Shown here one piece after another: positions 5,249-10,606 of a stretch of DNA of 10,606 bases. Below the pieces are notes generated by a model. That model was not told the origin of the DNA. It worked only from the letters and a program-made list of their open reading frames with translations, and ran no database searches. The translations under genes and the position numbers were made by a program. How positions within the stretch are numbered: the stretch's first letter is position 1; every line of letters begins with the position of its first letter. The stretch is from Proteiniphilum sp. (GTDB taxonomy: Bacteria; Bacteroidota; Bacteroidia; Bacteroidales; Dysgonomonadaceae): NCBI GenBank assembly GCA_031255275.1, contig JAIRSV010000176.1:1-10606 (forward strand), written 5' to 3'.

Positions 5249-7308
5249 AAAAGACAGTCATAACAGCCTTTATTTTAGCCGCGACGTTCGCGGCGCCGGC
5301 GCAGGTCAACACCGACCGCGTGATGATGATCGGGAAAAACGCCCTTTACTTCGAAGATTACGTGCTGGCCATACAGTATTTTAACCAGGTGATCACGGCC
5401 AAGTCATACCTGGCTGACCCTTATTACTTCAGGGCAGTGGCCAAGTTCATGCTCGACGACTTCACCGGCGCCGAGGAGGACGCTTCGGCCTGCCTCCTGC
5501 GTAATCCTTACTACACGGCGGCCTATCAGCTTCGCGGCGCCGCCCTGCAGAACCGGGAGAAATACGGGGAAGCGGCCGCCGACTATCAGCGGAGCCTCGA
5601 GTTTTTCCCGGAAGACAGGCTCACGCTGGTCAACATGGCGATCGTGAACGTGGAGATGAAGCAGTATGACATCGCCGGGAAATTCTTCGACGTACTGCTG
5701 CATCGCTTCCCCGACTACACGCCGGGATACCTGGCGCGTTCGCAGATGTACGTCGAGACGGAGGACACGACCAGGGCAATGGCCGACCTGAATCTGGCGA
5801 TAGAACACGACCCTTATACGGCCCAGTCGTTTTCGGCCCGGGGACTGCTCCGCTTTCAGCGGAAGGATTACAACGGGGCGCTCGCCGACCTGGACGAGGC
5901 CATCAGGCTCGACCCCTACTTCGAGGGAAATTACATCAACCGCGGCCTGGTGAAGTATCACCTGAACGACCTTCGCGGCGCGATGGCCGACTACGACAGG
6001 GTGATCGAGACGGATGAAAATAACCTGATTGCCCGCTTCAACCGCGGCCTGCTCCGCGCCCAGGTGGCAGACAACAACCGCGCCATACGCGACTTCGACA
6101 GGGTCATCGCACTGGATCCGGACAACACCATCGCCTTCCTCAACCGCGCCATGCTGCGCCGCGAGACGGGAGACGGCGCAGGTGCGCTGGCCGACCTTGA
6201 CGTGGTGCTGGGAGCACATCCCGACTACTTTTCGGGCTACTACATGCGCTCGCAGCTGAAGCGTGAACTGAATGACCTCCGCGGCGCCGAACAGGATCAT
6301 CTGCGGGCGCGCACCGAAGAGTCGAAAGCACGCGCCGTGGCCACCGCTGACCCCGAACCCTTCCGCCACGGCGAGGAGAAGGCTGAGCACAGGGATACCC
6401 GCGAACAGGCCGACCGCGACATCGAGAAGTTCAACCTCCTGGTAGTAGCCGGCAGGGAAGAGTCCGAAAAGACGGAATACCTGCGCCGGAGCCGGGGACG
6501 CGTACAGAACATGAGCGCCCCTGCGGAACCCGAACCCTTCTTCGTGCTGACCTGCTATGAGCGCGACCCCGAGGTGCGTCGCCCGGTATACTATTCGGCC
6601 ACGGTGGACAGGGCCAACGCTGAACTCGGCCTCGCGCGGCTGCTGAAGGTGGTGAACCGCGAGGCGCCGCTGAACGAACAGCAGGTAGAGACTCACTTCC
6701 GCTCCATCGACCACTATTCGGGAAAGATCGAGAAAGATCCCCGTAACGCTACCCTTTACTTCGGCCGCGGCATGGACTTCATGCTGGTGCAGGATTACGA
6801 AAACGCGCTGAAGGATATGTATAACGCCATCGAACTGGATCCTGGCATGACGGTAGCGCTCTTTGCACGCGCCGTCATCCGCACGCGGCAGATTGAATAC
6901 GACCGCCTGCAGACCGACCGCCCGATGATGGAACGAAATACGGGTATCACCCCGCCCGCGGCCGGCAGCAGCCCCGCCGGCCGCGCCCGGTTGCCGGAGA
7001 TTTCCACCCGGACGATCGAATACGAAGAAATTCTGCGGGAATACGAAAAAATCCTCCGCCTCGACCCCCGCTTCCTCTACGCCTACTACAACCGCGCCGG
7101 GATATACGCCCTGGAACAGGACTACCGCGCCGCCATCGCCGACTATACAAACGCCATCGAACTCGAGCCTCAGTTTGCCGAAGCCTACTTCAACCGCGGC
7201 CTCGCACGCCTCTCCACGGGCGAACTCCACGACGGACTCGATGACCTGCGCAAAGCCGGAGAACTCGGCATTGTGCAGTCTTACAGCATTATCAAACGGA
7301 TGCAGTAA
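5245..7308 (+). CDS. Secreted/periplasmic tetratricopeptide-repeat protein
   Basis: A 687-aa TPR scaffold protein. Residues 1-20 are a type I signal peptide (MKKTVITAFILAATFAAPAQ) without a lipobox, so it should be periplasmic. Residues about 24-355 hold some nine or ten TPR units, many with the RGLLR...D..GALADLD.AI.LDP pattern. Residues about 356-430 are a charged, low-complexity linker rich in E, R and A. After a non-TPR stretch, a second TPR block covers about 484-680, interrupted at about 552-592 by a Pro/Ala/Gly-rich insert. The end, AGELGIVQSYSIIKRMQ, resembles the tail of other Bacteroidales TPR proteins. TPRs bind partner proteins; the partner is unknown. The start is the ATG after GGAATCAAG. 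TATATTCG at 5218-5225 is one base from the -7 consensus, so a weak own promoter is possible; otherwise the gene is read from tsaE. No enzyme domain is visible. Confidence 0.92.
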   Translation: MKKTVITAFILAATFAAPAQVNTDRVMMIGKNALYFEDYVLAIQYFNQVITAKSYLADPYYFRAVAKFMLDDFTGAEEDASACLLRNPYYTAAYQLRGAALQNREKYGEAAADYQRSLEFFPEDRLTLVNMAIVNVEMKQYDIAGKFFDVLLHRFPDYTPGYLARSQMYVETEDTTRAMADLNLAIEHDPYTAQSFSARGLLRFQRKDYNGALADLDEAIRLDPYFEGNYINRGLVKYHLNDLRGAMADYDRVIETDENNLIARFNRGLLRAQVADNNRAIRDFDRVIALDPDNTIAFLNRAMLRRETGDGAGALADLDVVLGAHPDYFSGYYMRSQLKRELNDLRGAEQDHLRARTEESKARAVATADPEPFRHGEEKAEHRDTREQADRDIEKFNLLVVAGREESEKTEYLRRSRGRVQNMSAPAEPEPFFVLTCYERDPEVRRPVYYSATVDRANAELGLARLLKVVNREAPLNEQQVETHFRSIDHYSGKIEKDPRNATLYFGRGMDFMLVQDYENALKDMYNAIELDPGMTVALFARAVIRTRQIEYDRLQTDRPMMERNTGITPPAAGSSPAGRARLPEISTRTIEYEEILREYEKILRLDPRFLYAYYNRAGIYALEQDYRAAIADYTNAIELEPQFAEAYFNRGLARLSTGELHDGLDDLRKAGELGIVQSYSIIKRMQ

Positions 7309-7316
7309 CCCTTCCG

Positions 7317-7345
7317 CGCCGGCGTCTCACCCGCTGACGCCGGCG
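7317..7345 (+). terminator. Strong hairpin after the TPR gene (terminator-like, no U-tract)
   Basis: CGCCGGCGTC (7317-7326) and GACGCCGGCG (7336-7345) form a perfect 10-bp GC-rich stem with a 9-nt loop, beginning nine bases after the TPR stop. GACGGTGTG follows, not a T run, so intrinsic termination is uncertain; 3'-end protection of the TPR mRNA is an alternative. Its position between the TPR stop and the thrS promoter box suggests a transcript boundary. Confidence 0.5.
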
Positions 7346-7466
7346 GACGGTGTGCGAACAGGGCACTCAGTCGCAGAGGGTGATCGGGAGATGATCGGGA
7401 AGAGAAAAAACGAGGGGGGAGAAATCACCTTATCCCTGTTTTTTTCTCCACCTGCCGTAAAATCAC

Positions 7467-7474
7467 TATTTTTG
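7467..7474 (+). promoter_or_regulatory. Bacteroidetes -7 promoter box for thrS
   Basis: TATTTTTG matches TAnnTTTG exactly, with a T run (TTTTTTT followed by CTCC) about 20 nt upstream at the -33 position but no exact TTTG. Transcription would start near 7480, leaving about 10 nt before the first thrS ATG (7492) or about 23 nt before the second (7504). Placed after the TPR hairpin, it suggests thrS is transcribed independently. Confidence 0.55.
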
Positions 7475-7503
7475 CACATTCAAAACTGATAATGAGAACA
7501 GAT

Positions 7504-9462
7504 ATGATAAATATTACATTCCCCGACGGATCATCACGGGAATACGAAAAGGGCGTCACGGGACTGGAAATAGCCCGCAGCATCAGCCCCCGACTGGCAA
7601 ACGAGGCGCTGGCCGTGAGCGTGGACGGCGTCACGTGCGACTTGACGGCTCCTCTGGAGCGCGACGCCGCCCTCCGCATCCTTACCTGGGACGACGGGGA
7701 GGGACGGCGCACGTACTGGCACAGCTCTGCCCACCTGATGGCTGAGGCCCTTCAGGCACTCTATCCCGGCATACGGTTCGGCATCGGGCCGGCCATCGAA
7801 AACGGCTTCTATTACGACGTCGACCCGGGTGAGGGTACAGTCATCAGAGAGGCTGACTTCCCCGCCATCGAGAAAAAAATGACGGAACTCATCGCCGCTA
7901 AAGAAGAGATCGTCCGGCGAAGCATCTCCAGGGATGACGCCCTCCGCCTCTTCTCCGAACGGAACGAGACTTACAAGGTGGAACTTGTCAGCGAACTGGA
8001 AGACGGTACGATCTCTACCTACACCCAGGGCAGCTTCACCGACCTCTGCCGCGGCCCTCACCTCCCCAATACCTCCTGCATCAAAGCCATCAAGATCCTC
8101 TCCGCGGCGGGCGCCTACTGGCGCGGTGACGAAAAGCGCCATCAGCTCACACGTCTCTACGGCATCACCTTCCCCAAAAAAAAGATGCTCGACGAATATC
8201 TCCTCCTCCTCGAAGAGGCTAAAAAACGGGACCATCGCAAGATCGGCAGGGAACTCCACCTCTTCCACTTCTCGCCGACCGTCGGCGCCGGCCTCCCCCT
8301 CTGGCTTCCCAAAGGCACACAGCTGCGCCTTCGCCTCGAAGAGTTCCTGAAGAAGATACAGCGTGACTTTGACTACGAACAGGTCATCACCCCCCACATC
8401 GGCCACAAGCAGCTCTACGTCACCTCCGGCCACTACGCCAAGTATGGGAAGGACTCCTTCCGGCCCATCAAGACCCCCGAAGAGGGTGAGGAATTTCTCC
8501 TGAAACCGATGAACTGTCCCCACCACTGCGAGATATACAAAGCCTTTCCCCGTTCCTATAAGGACCTCCCGCTGCGGCTCGCCGAGTTTGGCACGGTATA
8601 CCGCTACGAGCAGAGTGGTGAGCTGCACGGACTGACCCGCGTACGTGGCTTCACGCAGGACGACGCCCACATCTTCTGCATGCCCGACCAGGTGAAAAGC
8701 GAATTTCTGAAGGTAATGGACATCATCTTCATCATCTTCCGCGCGCTGCACTTCGACAGCTTCGAAGCGCAAATATCTCTGCGCGACCCTTCGGACAGGG
8801 AAAAGTACATCGGCTCGGACGAAAACTGGGAAACGGCCGAATGTGCCATCCGGGAGGCTTGCAGCGAAAAGGGCCTGAAGGCTGACGTGGTGACCGGCGA
8901 AGCGGCCTTCTACGGCCCCAAGCTCGACTTCATGGTGAAAGACGCTCTGGGACGCCGCTGGCAACTGGGTACCATCCAGGTGGACTATAACCTCCCCGAA
9001 CGCTTCGGTCTGGAATACACCGGCGCCGACAACCGCCGGCACCGTCCCGTGATGATCCATCGCGCCCCCTTCGGCTCTATGGAACGCTTCGTCGCCCTCC
9101 TCATCGAGCACACCGCCGGCAAGTTCCCTCTGTGGCTCACCCCCACGCAAGCCGTCGTCCTTCCCGTCAGCGAGAAGTACAACGACTGTGCGCGCGACGT
9201 GGTGCGTACCCTCAAGCAATACGGCGTCCGCGCCGAGACTGACGAGCGTAACGAGAAAGTGGGACGCAAGATCCGCGACAACGAACTCAAGCGTATTCCT
9301 TACCTGCTGATCGTCGGTGAAAAAGAGGCGGAAAACGGCGAAGTTTCCGTAAGAAAACAGGGCGGAGAAGACTGCGGTTCGGTAAAAATACGTACATTTG
9401 CCGAGGAAATTTCCCGGGAGGCGGAAGAGATGATGAATCCTGCAAAACCGGAACGTTGTTGA
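7504..9462 (+). CDS. thrS: Threonyl-tRNA synthetase
   Basis: A 652-aa class II aminoacyl-tRNA synthetase charging tRNA-Thr, with proofreading of misactivated serine; cytosolic dimer. The TGS domain covers about 1-61 (MINITFPDGSSREYEKGVTG). The editing domain has HSSAH (73-77) and CRGPH (182-186). The catalytic core has the zinc ligands C338 (MNCPHHC), H389 (QDDAH) and H519 (MIHRAPFG), motif 2 around YRYEQSG and RVRGFTQDDAH, and motif 3 at GSMERF. The anticodon-binding domain is about 546-640. All key residues are present. The ATG at 7492 in the same frame would add MRTD; I prefer 7504 because the family begins at MI.ITFPDGS and the promoter then leaves a normal leader. infC follows after 135 bp, the common thrS-infC order. 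No T-box or other known threonine-sensing leader was seen. Confidence 0.98.
   Translation: MINITFPDGSSREYEKGVTGLEIARSISPRLANEALAVSVDGVTCDLTAPLERDAALRILTWDDGEGRRTYWHSSAHLMAEALQALYPGIRFGIGPAIENGFYYDVDPGEGTVIREADFPAIEKKMTELIAAKEEIVRRSISRDDALRLFSERNETYKVELVSELEDGTISTYTQGSFTDLCRGPHLPNTSCIKAIKILSAAGAYWRGDEKRHQLTRLYGITFPKKKMLDEYLLLLEEAKKRDHRKIGRELHLFHFSPTVGAGLPLWLPKGTQLRLRLEEFLKKIQRDFDYEQVITPHIGHKQLYVTSGHYAKYGKDSFRPIKTPEEGEEFLLKPMNCPHHCEIYKAFPRSYKDLPLRLAEFGTVYRYEQSGELHGLTRVRGFTQDDAHIFCMPDQVKSEFLKVMDIIFIIFRALHFDSFEAQISLRDPSDREKYIGSDENWETAECAIREACSEKGLKADVVTGEAAFYGPKLDFMVKDALGRRWQLGTIQVDYNLPERFGLEYTGADNRRHRPVMIHRAPFGSMERFVALLIEHTAGKFPLWLTPTQAVVLPVSEKYNDCARDVVRTLKQYGVRAETDERNEKVGRKIRDNELKRIPYLLIVGEKEAENGEVSVRKQGGEDCGSVKIRTFAEEISREAEEMMNPAKPERC
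9393..9400 (+). promoter_or_regulatory. Possible internal promoter box for infC
   Basis: TACATTTG inside the 3' end of thrS matches the -7 consensus exactly, about 200 nt before infC. No -33 element is visible at the right spacing, and one such match inside a gene is expected by chance. It is listed only because the thrS-infC gap itself contains no exact box. Confidence 0.15.
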
Positions 9463-9548
9463 CTCCTGCCACTGCCTCGGCACAGGCGGCGGAAAACGCC
9501 TCCCCCCCTCGCCGCAGCGAAAGTATAAAGTCCGGCGGCGGGAAATTC

Positions 9549-9571
9549 ACAGTATAAACAGTATAAACAGG
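9549..9571 (+). repeat. Short 9-bp tandem in the infC leader
   Basis: ACAGTATAA occurs twice in tandem (9549-9557, 9558-9566) followed by a partial third copy (ACAGG). It lies in the AT-rich last 50 bases before infC, within the 135-bp thrS-infC gap. No function is evident; low-complexity AT-rich leaders are usual before strongly translated Bacteroidota genes. Confidence 0.5.
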
Positions 9572-9597
9572 ACAAAGCGAACAATAAAAGTTTTTGA

Positions 9598-10155
9598 ATG
9601 AGAAAAAGCGTAAAAGAACAGCACCGGATCAACGATCGCATCCGGGTACCGGAAGTCCGGTTAGTAGGCGAAAACGTCCAGGAAGGGATCTATCCCACGC
9701 GGGAGGCTCTGAGGATAGCCGTCCAGCAGTCACTCGACCTTGTGGAAATAGCGCCCGCGGCAAAGCCTCCCGTCTGCCGGGTAATCGACTACCAGAAATT
9801 TGTATACCAGCAGAAGAAAAAACTGAAAGAACAGAAAGCGAAATCGGTGCGGGTAACGGTAAAGGAGATCCGTTTCGGCCCGCAGACCGATGATCACGAC
9901 TACAACTTCAAACTGAAACATGCGATGAACTTCCTGAGCGAGGGATCGAAGGTGAAGTCATACGTATTCTTCAAGGGACGTTCCATTCTCTTCAAGGAGC
10001 AGGGTGAAGTGTTGCTGCTGCGCTTCGCCAGCGACCTCGAGGAGTATGCCAAGGTGGAGTACATGCCTGTCATGGAAGGTAAGCGTATGTCTATCATGCT
10101 TTCCCCGAAAAAATCGGCGCCTGCCGCTAAAAAGGATAACAAGGGGGAAGATTAA
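9598..10155 (+). CDS. infC: Translation initiation factor IF-3
   Basis: A 185-aa factor that binds the 30S subunit, prevents premature 50S joining and checks start-codon/initiator-tRNA pairing. The N-terminal domain (about 8-78) has HRINDRIRVPEVRLVGENV, DLVEIAPAAKPPVCRVIDY and KFVYQQKKK. A lysine-rich linker helix follows, then the C-terminal domain (about 84-170) with VKEIRFGPQTDDHDYNFKLK, KVKSYVFFKGRSI and MSIMLSPKK. The tail is short and charged (KKDNKGED). The start is a plain ATG directly preceded by an in-frame TGA (9595-9597), so no longer form is possible; this differs from the rare AUU start that gives autoregulation in Escherichia coli infC. It follows thrS, as in many bacteria. rpmI and rplT, which usually follow, are not within the 451 bp left in the window, where repeats lie instead. 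Confidence 0.98.
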   Translation: MRKSVKEQHRINDRIRVPEVRLVGENVQEGIYPTREALRIAVQQSLDLVEIAPAAKPPVCRVIDYQKFVYQQKKKLKEQKAKSVRVTVKEIRFGPQTDDHDYNFKLKHAMNFLSEGSKVKSYVFFKGRSILFKEQGEVLLLRFASDLEEYAKVEYMPVMEGKRMSIMLSPKKSAPAAKKDNKGED

Positions 10156-10215
10156 CCGTATATTTTTCCTTCAGTCTGCCGTCGGACGGTCAAGTTAATG
10201 TAGCAATGGGATGAT

Positions 10216-10229
10216 GCTTCATTAATGGA
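10216..10229 (+). repeat. Module B copy 1 (GCTTCATTAATGGA)
   Basis: GCTTCATTAATGGA recurs exactly at 10427-10440. In both places AGTTGAAAATGT follows (10231-10242 and 10456-10467), and then a full copy of repeat A. Module B is therefore part of a larger compound unit rather than a chance match. Confidence 0.75.
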
Positions 10230-10251
10230 AAGTTGAAAATGTTTTGAGAGA

Positions 10252-10369
10252 AAACCAGCTCGGGGAACGCCGGAGCGGCAAGGGGCGGGAGCACCCGCCC
10301 CGACGAGCGATTTCTTTGTTAATTGTCTGAACCGTGATTCTTTTGATTCACGTGATTTACCTGATTTAC
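10252..10369 (+). repeat. Repeat A copy 1: GC hairpin module plus GATT tandem
   Basis: 118 bp identical to 10489-10606. The left part (10258-10308) is GC-rich and can fold: outer GCTCG/CGAGC (10258-10262, 10304-10308), a small GCCG-GAG-CGGC hairpin (10269-10279), and a perfect 8-bp stem GGGGCGGG/CCCGCCCC with loop AGCA (10282-10301). The right part (10334-10369) is four 9-bp units: GTGATTCTT, TTGATTCAC, GTGATTTAC, CTGATTTAC. The perfect identity suggests a recent copy event or gene conversion. Confidence 0.9.
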
Positions 10370-10393
10370 ATAACCAATACGCCAAAAACAACT

Positions 10394-10428
10394 GCTCGGG
10401 GAGCGCCGGAGCGGCAAGGGGCGGGAGC
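10394..10428 (+). repeat. Truncated copy A' of the GC module
   Basis: 35 bp matching 10258-10292 with one difference (GGGGAGC for GGGGAAC). It stops in the loop of the 8-bp hairpin, so it lacks the closing arm and the whole GATT tandem, and runs straight into module B2 (sharing the GC of GAGC). Confidence 0.85.
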
Positions 10429-10440
10429 TTCATTAATGGA
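10427..10440 (+). repeat. Module B copy 2
   Basis: Exact second copy of GCTTCATTAATGGA, abutting the break in A'. It is followed by the TTGACAG tandem and then repeat A copy 2, repeating the B-then-A order of the first unit. Confidence 0.75.
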
Positions 10441-10443
10441 CAA

Positions 10444-10461
10444 TTGACAGTTGACAGTTGA
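10444..10461 (+). repeat. TTGACAG short tandem
   Basis: TTGACAG occurs twice in tandem (10444-10450, 10451-10457), followed by a partial TTGA. The first compound unit lacks these copies at the matching place, so copy number differs between the two units. Confidence 0.7.
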
Positions 10462-10488
10462 AAATGTCAAGAAGTTGTCAAGCGGAGG

Positions 10489-10606
10489 AAACCAGCTCGG
10501 GGAACGCCGGAGCGGCAAGGGGCGGGAGCACCCGCCCCGACGAGCGATTTCTTTGTTAATTGTCTGAACCGTGATTCTTTTGATTCACGTGATTTACCTG
10601 ATTTAC
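10489..10606 (+). repeat. Repeat A copy 2 (cut by window edge)
   Basis: Identical to 10252-10369 over all 118 visible bases, with a 237-bp offset. It begins with AAACCAGCTCGGGG and ends at the window edge exactly after the fourth 9-bp GATT unit, so the true right end of the repeat cannot be seen. The GC hairpin (8-bp stem at 10519-10538) and the 9-bp units (10571-10606) are intact. Confidence 0.9.

Larger units (their letters stand above)
10156..10606. other. Gene-free region of dispersed-type repeats after infC
   Basis: No credible gene is present. A 93-codon minus-strand frame at 10433-10152 is a translation of the repeats (its peptide reads GKSRESKESRF over the 9-bp tandem). The layout is: unique AT-rich DNA (10156-10215), module B1, a spacer, repeat copy A1, 24 bp of unique DNA, truncated copy A', module B2, short TTGACAG repeats, and repeat copy A2 to the window end. 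Confidence 0.8.

Noticed and set aside
5404..7230. 608-codon open frame on the minus strand opposite the TPR gene
   Set aside because: It is antisense to a clear TPR protein with regular motifs; long opposite-strand frames are expected in GC-rich coding DNA, and its peptide shows no recognisable domain.
7534..9483. 649-codon open frame on the minus strand opposite thrS
   Set aside because: thrS is certain by its catalytic and zinc residues; the antisense frame has low-complexity composition mirroring thrS codons and no motif.
9583..9597. Promoter box in the T-rich stretch immediately before infC
   Set aside because: The sequence AGTTTTTG lacks the TA of TAnnTTTG, and a start seven bases later would fall inside the infC coding region.
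10156..10200. Terminator after infC (CCGTCGGACGG)
   Set aside because: The palindrome would leave a one-base loop and is followed by mixed sequence rather than a T run, so it cannot act as an intrinsic terminator as it stands.
10152..10433. 93-codon minus-strand ORF after infC
   Set aside because: It is a translation of the intergenic repeats; its peptide follows the 9-bp GATT tandem and the GC module, with no independent coding signal.
10252..10606. CRISPR array
   Set aside because: Repeats are 118 bp and compound with a truncated third copy; there are no regular 25-40 bp repeats with unique spacers.

Overview
The window reads as chromosomal DNA of a member of the Bacteroidota, most likely order Bacteroidales. 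The grounds are an ECF sigma factor paired with a FecR/DUF4974 anti-sigma factor, a Bacteroidetes-type TPR protein ending in an AGELGI...YSIIKR tail, a DUF1080 lipoprotein, exact TAnnTTTG (-7) promoter boxes upstream of several genes, and starts without Shine-Dalgarno sequences in front of AT-rich leaders. Coding DNA is GC-rich for the group. The genus cannot be fixed from the sequence alone.

Left half (1-4434), all on the minus strand. In transcription order: a promoter at 4463-4470, a DUF1080 lipoprotein (4434-3793), ornithine aminotransferase rocD (3752-2511), a CtlX-family citrulline/arginine hydrolase gene reduced to 139 codons by what looks like an in-frame internal deletion (2501-2082), an ECF sigma factor (2036-1431), a FecR anti-sigma factor (1282-299), and the first 54 codons of a secreted protein running off the left edge (164-1). 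DUF1080, rocD and the ctlX remnant are spaced like one operon. RocD converts ornithine to glutamate semialdehyde, and an intact CtlX would supply ornithine from citrulline. The sigma/FecR pair is a separate cell-surface signalling module whose visible downstream gene does not look like a SusC/TonB receptor.

Right half (4721-10155), all on the plus strand. Divergent from the left block are tsaE (tRNA t6A synthesis), a 687-aa periplasmic TPR protein, thrS (threonyl-tRNA synthetase) and infC (translation factor IF3). This is a translation-centred housekeeping block. thrS has its own promoter box, and a strong hairpin separates the TPR gene from thrS.

Right edge (10156-10606) carries no gene. 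It holds compound intergenic repeats: two identical copies (118 bp as far as visible, the second cut by the window end) of an element made of a GC-rich foldable module plus a 9-bp-periodic GATT tandem. A third, half-length copy of the GC module lies between them, and each full copy is preceded by a short AT-rich module. These repeats sit where rpmI-rplT would be expected after infC.

Most worth a second look are the internally deleted ctlX, the mosaic repeat element after infC, and a 15-bp in-frame tandem repeat that builds the signal peptide of the left-edge protein. No CRISPR array, rRNA, tRNA, transposase or phage gene was found.
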